Shown: piece by piece, positions 6,822 through 16,500 of the stretch | Layout of the letters: the number at the start of each line of letters is the position of its first letter | Position numbering within the stretch: position 1 is the first letter of the stretch | NCBI RefSeq assembly: GCF_014596565.1 | Contig: NZ_NOIN01000013.1 | Location: forward strand, 86,400-150,399 | Length of the DNA stretch: 64,000 bases | Reading direction: 5' to 3' | Source: Pseudomonas sp. PSB18 | GTDB taxonomy: Bacteria > Pseudomonadota > Gammaproteobacteria > Pseudomonadales > Pseudomonadaceae | The notes under the pieces: model-generated | Database searches by the model: none | Seen by the model: only the letters and a program-made list of their open reading frames with translations | What the model was told of the DNA's origin: nothing | Translations under genes and position numbers: made by a program

Positions 6822-9338
6822 ATGATTTCTTTGCCGATTGATGAAGTTTTACCCGCCCTGCGTCAAGCCTTGGCATCTCGCCATGAAGCTGTGCTCGAAG
6901 CACCGCCCGGTGCCGGTAAAACCACCCGTGTTCCCCTGGCCCTGTTGAACGAGCCGTGGCTGGCCGGACAGACCATCCTGATGCTCGAACCCCGGCGCCT
7001 GGCGGCACGGGCGGCGGCAGAGCGATTGGCCAGTGAGTTGGGTGAAAAGGTCGGTGAAACCGTCGGCTACCGGATTCGTCTGGACAGCAAGGTTGGCCCG
7101 AGGACCCGCATTGAAGTGGTCACCGAAGGGATTCTCACCCGCCGCTTGCAGGACGATCCGGCATTGGAAGGCGTGGGATTGCTGATTTTCGATGAATTCC
7201 ACGAACGCAGTCTCGACGCCGACCTGGCCCTGGCCCTGAGCCTCAACGGCCGGGAGCTGTTTCGCGAAGACCAGCCGCTGAAGATCCTGTTGATGTCCGC
7301 AACCCTGGAAGGAGAGCGCCTGGCCGGGTTGCTGGACGACGCACCGATCCTGCGCAGTGAAGGGCGGATGTTCCCGGTGGTCGTGCGTTGGGGGCGTCCG
7401 TTCCAGCCTGGCGAGTTCATCGAGCCGCGACTGGTGCAGACTGTATTGGAGGCGCTGCATGATGAAACCGGCAGCGTCCTGGTGTTTCTGCCCGGGCAGG
7501 CGGAGATCCGTCGAGTCCACCAGCAACTGGCCGATGCCCTGGGCGAGGGCGGCAACGTGTTGCTGTGTCCCTTGCATGGCGAACTGGACCTCGCGGCCCA
7601 ACGTGCCGCCATTGACCCGGCGCCTGCTGGCCTGCGCAAAGTGGTGCTGGCGACCAACATCGCCGAAACCAGCCTGACCATCAATGGCGTGCGGGTGGTG
7701 GTCGATGCCGGGCTGGCTCGCGTTCCACGTTTCGACCCGGGCAGCGGCATGACCCGTCTCGACACCCAGCGTATTTCCCGAGCCAGCGCTACTCAGCGGG
7801 CCGGTCGAGCCGGGCGATTGGAGCCGGGGGTGTGTTATCGGTTGTGGTCCGAAGACCAGCACGAGCAACTGGCCGCCTACGGCAGCGCGGAGATCCTTTC
7901 GGCGGACCTGGCCGGGTTGGCCTTGCAACTGGGACGCTGGGGCGTGACGCCGCAGCAATTGATCTGGCTCGACGTGCCGCCCAGCGCCGCCTACGCCCAG
8001 GCCCAGGATTTGCTGCAACGCCTGGGAGCGCTGGACGGCGAACAACTGACCCGTCACGGCCAGGCCATGGCCGAGCTGCCGGCTCACCCGCGTATCGCCC
8101 ATTTGCTGTTGCGCGGCCAGGCGCTGGGATTGGCAGACATGGCCTGCAACGTCGCTGCGTTGTTGGGCGAGCGCGACATTCTGCGCGGCGCTGGCGCGGA
8201 CTTGCACAGTCGCCTGGCCCTGCTGTCTGGCGAAGAGCGGGCGGCGCGGGGCGCGCAAGGCGGCGTGACACGGGCACGGCAACTGGCCCGGCAATATCGC
8301 GGCTACTTGCGGGGCAAGGCCGAAGAGGCGGTGGCCGATCCGGATCACCCGCGTTGGCTCGGGGCGCTGCTGGCGTTGGCTTACCCGGATCGGGTCGCCC
8401 AACAGCGTCGGCCCGGCGGCGCGGAATATCGCCTGGCCAACGGCCGTGCGGCGCTGTTTGCCGAGGCCGACAGCCTGATGAAGCAGCCATGGTTGGTGAT
8501 CGCCGATCTCGGCAGCCGCCAGGGCCAGCGGGAAGAGCGAATCTACCTGGCAACGGATTTCGACCCGGTGCTGTTCGATTCGGTGTTGGCCGAGCAGGTG
8601 CGCACAGTGGATCAGTTGGATTGGGACGAACGCGAAGGCGTGTTGCGGGCCGAGCGCCAGCGCAAGGTTGGCGAGCTGGTGCTCAGCCGCGAACCGCTGA
8701 CCGGCCTGGACGAGTCCGCCCGTAGCCAGGCCCTGGTGAACCTGGTGCGGCGCAAGGGCCTGGAATTATTGCCCTGGACCCCGGAATTGCGGCAATGGCA
8801 GGCGCGGGTGGCACTGCTGCGTCGACTGGACCTGGACACCAAGGGCGAAAGCGAATGGCCCGACGTCAGCGACAAAGCGCTGCTCGACAGTCTTGAACAC
8901 TGGCTGATGCCGTACCTGGGCCGAGTCTCGCGCCTCAGCCATTTTGCCAGCCTGGACTTGTCGAGCATCGTTCACAACCTGCTGCCCTGGCCGTTGCCGC
9001 AGCGGCTGGACGAGTTGGCACCCCATCACCTGAGCGTGCCCTCGGGCTCGTCGATCCGCCTGGACTACAGCGAACATCCGCCGATCCTGGCGGTGCGCTT
9101 GCAGGAACTGTTCGGCCTGGCCGACACCCCGCGCGTCGCCGGCGGACGCCAGGTGGTCAAGCTGCACCTGCTGTCACCGGCACGCCGGCCGGTGCAGGTG
9201 ACCCAGGACCTGGCGAACTTCTGGCGCAGCACCTACGCCGAGGTGAAGAAGGATCTGAAGGGGAGATATCCCAAGCATTACTGGCCGGATGATCCGTTGG
9301 TGGCGGAGGCGACGGCGCGGGTCAAGCCGCGTAAGTGA
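6822..9338 (+). CDS. hrpB: ATP-dependent helicase HrpB
   Basis: An 838-residue DEAH-type superfamily 2 helicase. Motif I is APPGAGKT at residues 27-34, motif II DEFH at 124-127, motif III MSATL, and motif VI QRAGRAGR begins at 325. HrpB-specific regions follow: a winged-helix/ratchet region and a C-terminal HrpB_C domain ending in DLANFWRSTYAEVKKDLKGR and YPKHYWPDDP, a family signature. Length is typical of the family. The biological substrate is poorly defined; related DEAH proteins act on RNA. It is divergent from the lipoprotein gene with about 95 bases between starts. Confidence 0.93.
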   Translation: MISLPIDEVLPALRQALASRHEAVLEAPPGAGKTTRVPLALLNEPWLAGQTILMLEPRRLAARAAAERLASELGEKVGETVGYRIRLDSKVGPRTRIEVVTEGILTRRLQDDPALEGVGLLIFDEFHERSLDADLALALSLNGRELFREDQPLKILLMSATLEGERLAGLLDDAPILRSEGRMFPVVVRWGRPFQPGEFIEPRLVQTVLEALHDETGSVLVFLPGQAEIRRVHQQLADALGEGGNVLLCPLHGELDLAAQRAAIDPAPAGLRKVVLATNIAETSLTINGVRVVVDAGLARVPRFDPGSGMTRLDTQRISRASATQRAGRAGRLEPGVCYRLWSEDQHEQLAAYGSAEILSADLAGLALQLGRWGVTPQQLIWLDVPPSAAYAQAQDLLQRLGALDGEQLTRHGQAMAELPAHPRIAHLLLRGQALGLADMACNVAALLGERDILRGAGADLHSRLALLSGEERAARGAQGGVTRARQLARQYRGYLRGKAEEAVADPDHPRWLGALLALAYPDRVAQQRRPGGAEYRLANGRAALFAEADSLMKQPWLVIADLGSRQGQREERIYLATDFDPVLFDSVLAEQVRTVDQLDWDEREGVLRAERQRKVGELVLSREPLTGLDESARSQALVNLVRRKGLELLPWTPELRQWQARVALLRRLDLDTKGESEWPDVSDKALLDSLEHWLMPYLGRVSRLSHFASLDLSSIVHNLLPWPLPQRLDELAPHHLSVPSGSSIRLDYSEHPPILAVRLQELFGLADTPRVAGGRQVVKLHLLSPARRPVQVTQDLANFWRSTYAEVKKDLKGRYPKHYWPDDPLVAEATARVKPRK

Positions 9339-9528
9339 GGGGTTGAGTTTGCGTCATGCCTATCGATGCGACTGTGCCACTCCAGCGTTGCGATGAGCCA
9401 TTCAAGTAAAGTTTCCTACCAGATGATCCGAAGGGGGCTACGAGAAAACAACCGAAAGTTTTCTTCAGGAAAATTTAGAATTCCTGTGTGATTGTTGGAA
9501 ATTTTGGCTTTCTCATGAATGGAGAAGC

Positions 9529-10260
9529 ATGTTGGGACTGGTCGTCAAAAAAAATCTGGTCATTGTCGACCACGCCGTCAAAGAACACTTGGTTACTACG
9601 GTTGAAGGCAATCCAAAGATTTCCACAACTGGAGACGGCTTGCGCGTCACCTCCCTATTCACCCGCTTGAAGGCATCGGCAAAAGGACGTCGTGATCGTA
9701 ACCAAATCGGCGACAACTGCCACATGCTCTATGCCTTGAAACAGAAGGACGGTCTGGTTACGAATCTGGCGTCCCTCCGTCTGTTGATTGTGAGTGGCCG
9801 TCAGATTCTGACTTTGATATCTGAACAGGTGAATTCAGATATTGTCGTTTGTATGCCATCTGGATACAGCCTCAGCAAAATTATAGGTAAACGTTGTGCG
9901 AAAGCCTTCGGTGCACCATTGATGGATACGGTCTTCCGGAAAACGACCAAATTGGAAGCTTTCGAAATGTTGAGCCGCGCCGAGAGAAATGGCGATGTCT
10001 CAACATCTGACAAACGAAGCCTGGACTTTCGCTTGAAGAAGTCGGATGGATTTTCTCTCAAGGATATCCCTGTTCCCTATCGGCACCTCTTTACACCGAT
10101 GCACCTTGATTCCCGTTTTCAGGGCAAGATTCACGGTAGGGTGGTCCTTGTGGACGATCTCCTGGCTTCTGGCCAGACATTGGGCGTTGCAGCAGGTCTG
10201 ATTAAGGGGATGCCGGGGGTTACTTCTGTGGAGGCTGTTTGCCTCTTCAGCAATGTCTAG
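9529..10260 (+). CDS. Phosphoribosyltransferase-fold orphan protein
   Basis: A 243-residue protein whose C-terminal part carries a PRPP-binding motif, VVLVDDLLASGQTL at residues 205-218 (two Asp preceded by a hydrophobic strand, then a small loop). Upstream strands VVCMPSGYSLSKIIG (PPi-loop-like) support a type I phosphoribosyltransferase fold. The N-terminal 90 residues match nothing I recognise. ATG at 9529 follows GGAGA. Codon use is clearly AT-richer than the neighbours, suggesting acquisition by transfer. It stands alone, with its TAG stop inside a 12-bp inverted repeat. PRTase-like domains occur in nucleotide salvage, ComF and retron effectors; no reverse transcriptase is nearby, so no function is assigned. 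Confidence 0.7.
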   Translation: MLGLVVKKNLVIVDHAVKEHLVTTVEGNPKISTTGDGLRVTSLFTRLKASAKGRRDRNQIGDNCHMLYALKQKDGLVTNLASLRLLIVSGRQILTLISEQVNSDIVVCMPSGYSLSKIIGKRCAKAFGAPLMDTVFRKTTKLEAFEMLSRAERNGDVSTSDKRSLDFRLKKSDGFSLKDIPVPYRHLFTPMHLDSRFQGKIHGRVVLVDDLLASGQTLGVAAGLIKGMPGVTSVEAVCLFSNV

Positions 10261-10310
10261 TGGCCTGTGTGGCTAACTCACGTACTCAAATTAACCGTAC
10301 AGGCCACTAG
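10257..10310. repeat. 54-bp palindromic repeat, copy 1
   Basis: CTAGTGGCCTGT (10257-10268) and ACAGGCCACTAG (10299-10310) form a perfect 12-bp inverted repeat around a 30-base loop. A related 54-base copy lies at 31684-31737 with only one degenerate arm. The loop sequence ACTCAAATTAACCGTAC is identical in both. It is unlike the other repeat families in this window. Confidence 0.75.
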
Positions 10311-10519
10311 TGACCTTTGACTTGTTATTCCAATTTGAGTAAGGTCCGCTTCAAGAGTGTGCATGAGCCTCCCCGCTCTCAAAATCCAGATGAGGCCCGC
10401 GTAGCACCCCCTGTGGTCAGTTCGTAAAGGGCAGAAAGCAGGATGGTCAGGCAGCGGCTGATCCCCAACCCTCAAGGTTGTTGTATGCAGTTCGGAGTCG
10501 TAAGACTCCGCATCTCCTC
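10311..10519 (+). other. Non-coding, hairpin-rich gap after the PRTase gene
   Basis: No convincing gene is seen here. AATTTGAGT at 10332-10340 is the reverse complement of ACTCAAATT in the loop of the preceding palindrome (10284-10292). Closer to the terminator are the hairpins CAACC/GGTTG (10467-10481) and CGGAGTC/GACTCCG with a GTAA tetraloop (10493-10510). The stretch may be a 3' untranslated region or a separate small RNA. Confidence 0.4.
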
Positions 10520-10549
10520 AAAAAACCGGGCTATTGTCCGGTTTTTTTT
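10520..10549. terminator. Bidirectional rho-independent terminator
   Basis: AAAAAACCGG pairs with CCGGTTTTTTTT around an 8-base loop. The T run on one strand and A run on the other let it stop both rightward transcripts from the PRTase region and leftward transcripts of the sensor kinase operon. Confidence 0.85.
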
Positions 10550-10638
10550 CGTCCGGATGCTTCGCAAGTAGCGACAGTGCGGGTTATTCACGGATACCGC
10601 GCTCCCTGTCTGGTTTGCACAAATTATCTTCCCTGCAC

Positions 10639-12582
10639 CTACACAGACGATTTCACCCCTGACGCCAGTGGCAACCACAGCGTGAACCGCGTACCAGTTG
10701 CCCCGGACTCCCATGCGACCGCTCCGCCAATGGCCTGGGCGCGGCGTTGCTGGTTGTGCAGGCCGCGTCCCGTGGCGTTTGCCAGCGCTTTTCTGACATC
10801 GAAGCCGTGGCCATTGTCCTCGATGCTCACTTGTACGCCCGTCGCCTCCAGCGCGGTGCTTACGCGGATTGCGGTGGCGTGGGTATGGCGCAGGATGTTG
10901 GCGATGCTTTCCTGAATGATGCGCAGGATGTGCAATGCGCTGGAGGGGTCGAGCCAGGTGAGCGTGGGAAGCTCCTGCACTTCCCACTGCAAGCTGACGC
11001 CGGTGCCTTCCAGGCGAGGGTCCAGGCGGAAGCGCAGGGTTGCCAGTAACAGCAGCAGATCGGCTTCGACCGGTTCCATCGAGTCGATGGTCAGCTTCAG
11101 GTCGTCCAGGCAGTCCTTGAGGATCTGGGAAACCTTGCTGTCGCTCATGCCGCCGCTCTCCACCGAGCGTATGGCGTTGATCAGCGAAGAGCCCAGGCCG
11201 TCGTGCATGTCTTGCATCAGCCGCTGGCGTTCGTCGCTGATGGTTTGCCGCATCTGCGTTTCACGCAGTTGCCGGTGGCTGAGTTCGAGTTCGGCTTCAC
11301 GGGCTTGCAGGCGCTTTGCCAGGCTGGCGCTGGCCTGTTCCGCATCGTCAATGGCCTTGATATAGCGCCGATACATCAGGACCCCGAAGATGCTGAAGCA
11401 GACGGCATTGGTGTAGGCGCCCAGGTACCAGCCTTCGGGGCTGATGAAGTTGTTCTGCAGCAGCCAGTCCGCTACGCCGAACAAGGTGCATGCGCCGATG
11501 CCCAGGGCCACCAGCCGACCATCCCTGGAACAGCGCCAGGCACTGATGCCACCGACCAGGCCAACGGTGCTGCCCATTAGCGCTGCGATCACATAAATCA
11601 GCGGGGTGACCTTGGGGGTGTTCGGCAGCACTGCCAGCACCGGTAGCGTCAGCACGCCAAGCAGGACCGTGACGCCCACCAGGCTGCGAGACAGCCATTT
11701 GAGCGGACGGCCATGCAATTGGCAGAGGAAAAAATGCACGACCATGACCAGCCAGAACAGGGAGTTGACCGTCAGCCAGGCAAACCAGTCGTTGGCGATT
11801 GGTAAGTCCACATAGAAATGCAGGCCGCGTAAAAACGACGTGGCGGCGAGGTTGAAAAAGAGCAGGTAGCCGGTTTCCTGGCGGCGCTTGAACCAGACGA
11901 ACAGCGCAAAGATACCCACCGCCAGGAAAGCCGAGCTGAGCATCGCCGGCAACTCCCGCTGCAGCCATTGGCGCATGTAATACCGACTGCGTAGCGACTC
12001 GGCGGAGCCCAGCCACAACGAAGATACCGCCACCTGGGTTTTTTGCGTGTGCTCCAGGCGGATGAGTATTTCGCGCACCGGTGCGGTGTCGGGATTCTTT
12101 TCCAGTACCACCCACAGCGGGGTACGCGTGCCATTCCACAGCGGCCCTTGTTGCTGCGCCCGATGCACCAGATGGCCGTTGACATAGACCGCGATGGTGC
12201 CATCCGTCTTGATGCGAGCGGCATACAGCGCCAGCGGTCCGGAGGGGCTGGTTAAACCTTGGGGGGACAGTTTGAGCCAGGTGGTGCGGGTTGTGCCGGT
12301 CGCTGCATACGCATCGGCCTGGCGCAGCAAAGCGATGGAGGGTGCCAGGGGCAGCTCGACGGGTTGCCAGTTATCCGCCAGGGTTTGGCTGTCCAGCAGG
12401 GGGGGCGGCGGGCTGAAACCCTGGGAATCGGTAGTCTGCCATTCGGCCTGGATCATGTGCTGGCTGACGGCGGGCGACTGCTTGTCACCTGCGTTCATAT
12501 ACAAGGCCCCCACCAAGGCCAGCAACGCCACGGAGAAGATGAGCACCAGATTTGCAAATAGCGGGGTAGGGCGGTTTGTCAT
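10639..12582 (-). CDS. Sensor histidine kinase, 7TM (DISM) type, NarX-like
   Basis: A 647-residue membrane kinase. An N-terminal helix (about 10-30) is followed by a periplasmic 7TMR-DISM sensor region to about residue 195, seven membrane helices to about 395, a coiled coil, and a HisKA_3 domain with DERQRLMQDMHDGLGSSL, where the His of MHDGLG is the phosphoacceptor. The HATPase_c domain has IQESIANILRHTHA, IEDNGHGFD and TGRGLHNQQRRA. I chose ATG at 12582; a TTG at 12618 in frame would add 12 residues. The response regulator gene lies 60 bases upstream on the same strand, and the divergent tpsA gene is the obvious candidate target. Confidence 0.88.
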   Translation of the reverse strand: MTNRPTPLFANLVLIFSVALLALVGALYMNAGDKQSPAVSQHMIQAEWQTTDSQGFSPPPPLLDSQTLADNWQPVELPLAPSIALLRQADAYAATGTTRTTWLKLSPQGLTSPSGPLALYAARIKTDGTIAVYVNGHLVHRAQQQGPLWNGTRTPLWVVLEKNPDTAPVREILIRLEHTQKTQVAVSSLWLGSAESLRSRYYMRQWLQRELPAMLSSAFLAVGIFALFVWFKRRQETGYLLFFNLAATSFLRGLHFYVDLPIANDWFAWLTVNSLFWLVMVVHFFLCQLHGRPLKWLSRSLVGVTVLLGVLTLPVLAVLPNTPKVTPLIYVIAALMGSTVGLVGGISAWRCSRDGRLVALGIGACTLFGVADWLLQNNFISPEGWYLGAYTNAVCFSIFGVLMYRRYIKAIDDAEQASASLAKRLQAREAELELSHRQLRETQMRQTISDERQRLMQDMHDGLGSSLINAIRSVESGGMSDSKVSQILKDCLDDLKLTIDSMEPVEADLLLLLATLRFRLDPRLEGTGVSLQWEVQELPTLTWLDPSSALHILRIIQESIANILRHTHATAIRVSTALEATGVQVSIEDNGHGFDVRKALANATGRGLHNQQRRAQAIGGAVAWESGATGTRFTLWLPLASGVKSSV

Positions 12583-12641
12583 GGGCACGGTGTCACCGGA
12601 TGGGGAGTTGGCGCGCAAAGGTGAAATTCATCCGCGTGTCT

Positions 12642-13337
12642 TTAATCGGCCAATAATCCCAGCGTCCTTGCCTCATAAATGGCTTGCGCCTTGGAGGTCA
12701 CTTTCAATTTGCTGTAGATGCGTCGCACAAAAGATCGCACCGTGAAATGGGATAACTGCATGAGCCGGGCGATTTCATTCGCGGTAAAACCTTTGGTGAT
12801 GTAGTCCAGCACCTCTTTCTCTCGCACCGACAGCAAAGGCGCAGTTTCCGCACCGGATTCCTGGTCCGCGACGCGGGGCACAGTGACTTGCCGGAAGCGG
12901 GCTAATATCTGCCGCGCGATGATCGGGCTGATAGGGCTGCCACCGCTCGCAAGGCTGCGGATTTCATCGAGCATTTTGGCCGGCGAGCTGTCCTTGAGCA
13001 GGTAGCCCGCCGCACCGGCCTCAATCGAGCGCATGACATGGGTTTCGTCGCCGAAATTGGTACTGACCATGATGCTGCAGCTCGGCCACAGCCGCGAAGC
13101 GGTTCCGATCACATCGATCCCGGAACCGTCCGGCAACCCCAGGTCAACCAGCAGCACGTCAGCCGGCGGGCCTTCAAGCATGGCGAGCCCTTCGGCCCGG
13201 GTGCCGGCGACGCCTGCCAGGCGCATGTCCGGGGCGAGGTGCACGATCTGGATCAAGGCCGTACTGAAGCAGGGGTCGTCCTCCACGATGGCAACGTGGA
13301 TGTGGGGCTGTTCAGAGTCGGTACGGGTGGGTAGCAT
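12642..13337 (-). CDS. NarL/LuxR-type response regulator
   Basis: A 231-residue cytoplasmic response regulator. Residues 10-125 form the receiver with the acidic pair EDD, the phosphorylatable Asp in VLLVDLGLPDGSG and a Lys in YLLKDSSPAK. The C-terminal GerE-type helix-turn-helix has LLSVREKEVLDYITKGFTAN and SHFTVRSFVRRIYSKLKV. It is followed on the same strand by its likely cognate kinase and faces the tpsA gene across a 193-base gap. I infer control of the two-partner secretion system; no direct operator is evident. Confidence 0.9.
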   Translation of the reverse strand: MLPTRTDSEQPHIHVAIVEDDPCFSTALIQIVHLAPDMRLAGVAGTRAEGLAMLEGPPADVLLVDLGLPDGSGIDVIGTASRLWPSCSIMVSTNFGDETHVMRSIEAGAAGYLLKDSSPAKMLDEIRSLASGGSPISPIIARQILARFRQVTVPRVADQESGAETAPLLSVREKEVLDYITKGFTANEIARLMQLSHFTVRSFVRRIYSKLKVTSKAQAIYEARTLGLLAD

Positions 13338-13530
13338 AGGGCCATTATGCGCTGGGCAGGCATGAAAAGTCGGGCGAATTTTACCGGACGCTGTAGCGCA
13401 TTCGTTCTACAGACAGGTTTTACCCACTGTTAATACCATGCTTCGCGCGGCGGCACAGGAGAGGCGCAGCCAGGGATTAAAGGAATGAGTTTTCCCACTT
13501 TCTCACCTTCTTCCCAAGAAAGGCCTCGCT

Positions 13531-16500
13531 GTGAACCATACCTACCGCCTTGTCTGGAATGACGCCGTCCAGCGCTATGTCCCTGCTCCCGAAACGGCCA
13601 GGGGCCGCGGCAAGGCCGCCGGTCGTAGCGCCCTGGTCGTGGGATTCACGGCGGCCCTGCTGGGCAGCGGTGCCTGGGCCAGTCCGGTGGGGGGCACGGT
13701 CAGTGCCGGCGTCGGCAACATTGTCCAGAACGGTAGCAACACGACCATCACCCAGGGCAGCCAGAACCTGGCCATCAACTGGGCCAGCTTCGGCATCGCC
13801 GCCGGCGAGAGCGTGAGCTTCATCCAGCCCAATGCCAGTGCCATCGCCCTGAACCGCGTGCTCGGTTCTGACGCCAGTTATATCAATGGCAGCCTCAGTG
13901 CCAACGGCCAGGTGTGGATCCTCAACCCCAACGGGGTGCTGTTCGGCAACGGCGCCAGCGTCAACGTCGGCGGGCTGGTGGCGTCGACACTCTCCTTGGG
14001 CGACGCGGAGTTCATGGCCGGCAAGGCCCGTTTTACCGGCGATGGCAAGCAAGGCAACGTCGTCAACCAGGGCAGCCTGACCGGTGGCTATGTCGCCCTG
14101 TTGGGTAAACAGGTCAGCAACCAGGGCACGATCACTTCGGCCAACGGTACCGCCGCGCTGGCCGCCGGCGACAGCGTCACCCTGGATTTCAGCGGCAACA
14201 AGCTGTTGTCGGTCCAGGTCGACGCCGGCACCTTGAACGCCCTGGCCGAAAACAAAGGCCTGGTTCGCGCCGACAACGGCATTGTGATCCTCACCGCCAG
14301 CGCCAAGGACGCATTGCTCGATACCGTGGTCAACAACGAAGGCGTGATCGAAGCCAAGGGCATCGACGCCTCGGGCGGCACCATCGTTTTGCTCGGTGGC
14401 TCCAACGGCGGCACGGTCAAGGTCGCCGGCACCCTGGACGCCTCGGCCAGCGGCAATCAGGGGGGCGGCTTCATCGAAACCAGTGGTGCCCATGTGCAAG
14501 TGGCCGATGGCGCGAAGCTCAACACCCAGTCCGCCAAGGGCAAGACCGGCACCTGGCTGGTCGACCCGACCGACTTCACGATTGCCGCCGGCAACACCGC
14601 CCAGACCAGCAGTGGCATCGGCGCGACCACGCTGGCGAACAACCTGGCAACCACCAACGTCACGCTGACTACCGACAACAGCAGCGGCAGCGACAGCGGC
14701 GACATCAACGTGAACGCTGCGGTGAACTGGGCCGCCAACACCACGTTGACGCTGAACGCGTACAACAACATCAACATCAATGCGGCCATCACCGCCACCG
14801 GCGCCAGCGCGGGACTGGCGTTGAATCATGGCGACTCTGCCGCGACGGGCACTGCCAGAGCCGGCACCGATTACAACGTCAAAGCCCCCATTACCCTCAG
14901 TGGCAGCAACGCCACGTTGGCGATCAATGGCACCAGTTACACGCTGCTGCACAGCATGGCCGAACTTGATGCCATCGACAGCACCGGGCTGGGCGGCAAG
15001 TACGCGTTGGCGCAGAACCTGGATGCCAGCGGCACCTCCTATACCAGTGCCCTGGTGGGCGACAGCAACAATGCGTTTACGGGTACGTTTGCCGGGTTAG
15101 GGCATACCCTCGGCAACCTGACGATCGACGCCAGTGGCGCGAGTAACGTCGGCCTGTTCGGTCTGGCCAATAACAGCGTGATACGTGACGTCGGATTGCA
15201 AGGTGGCAGCGTGGCGGGCGACACGCATGTCGGCGCATTGGCAGGACAGAGCCAGAACAGCGTCATCAGCAATGCCTACGCCACCAGCGGCGTGAGCGGC
15301 AACCTCTATGTCGGTGGGCTACTGGGCTGGAGTCAAGGCGACACGATCAGCGATGTTCACGCCACGGGCAGCGTGAGTGGTGAAAACTCTGTCGGCGGGC
15401 TGGTGGGGCTTGGCGCAGGCAGCAAACTGACCAGGGGCTACGCCACCGGCAATGTCACCAATATGAGTGTCGCCGGTAACAATTTCGGCGGCCTGATGGG
15501 CCATGACCTCTTCAGCACGATCAGCAACGCCTACGCCTCCGGCAGCGTGACTGGCAACTACGCCGATAATGATCCTGACAGTCCGTCCTTCGGCACTTCC
15601 TACAACGCTGACAACGTTGGTGGCCTGGTGGGTAGCGCCGACGGGAGCATGATCAGCAACGCCTATGCTTCCGGCAGCGTGAGCGGTTCGGACGCTGTCG
15701 GCGGCCTGGTAGGCCAGGCCACCAACGTGGGCACTACGATCAGCAAGACCTACGCTACCGGCAGTGTCATCGGCAGCACCGATGTCGGCGGTCTGGTGGG
15801 TGTTAAAAACGGCAGCACCAGCGTCACCAGCAGTCTCTGGAACGTCGAAACCACCGGCCAGGCCAGCAGCGCCGGCGGCACCGGGTTCACCACGACGCAG
15901 ATGATGCAGGCCGGCGGTTTCAACGGCTGGGACCTGGCCAGCAGTGGCGGCAGCTCCGCCGTCTGGCGCATCTACGAAGGTCATACCGCGCCGCTGCTGC
16001 GCAGCTTCATGACCGGGTTGGCGGTTACCACCGATGACGTCAGCAAGACCTACGACGGTAGCACCGCCTTCAGCGGCGGCAGTTACACCATCGGCGACAA
16101 CAGCGCAGACCTTGGCCTCGTCTTCGGTACGGCGGCCTACGGCAGCACCAGCAACAAGAACGTCGGTAGCCACAGCATCGACATCAGCGGGTTGTACTCC
16201 AGCCAGCGTGGCTATGACCTGGACATCGTTAACGGTACCGCCACGATCACCCCTCTTGCACTGACAAACACCGGTGCCACTGCCACCACCAAGACCTACG
16301 ATGGCACGACAACGGCTACGGTTACCGGCGGCGCCCTGAACGGCGTTATCAGCGGGGATACGGTGAGCCTGAGCGGCAGCGGCGTCTTCGACAACAAGAA
16401 CGCGGGCAGCGGCAAGACGGTGAGCGTCGGCGTCACCGGCGCCGACGCCGGCAACTACCTTGTCAGCACCACCGGCAACATTACAGCGGCCACGTTGACC

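Noticed and set aside
10278..10475. Small minus-strand frame after the PRTase gene
   Set aside because: It covers the palindrome and shows no ribosome site or conserved domain; better seen as non-coding.
10311..10519. Possible tRNA or tmRNA fragment near GTTCGGAGTC
   Set aside because: The T-loop-like string has no matching acceptor or anticodon arms; it is part of a simple hairpin.
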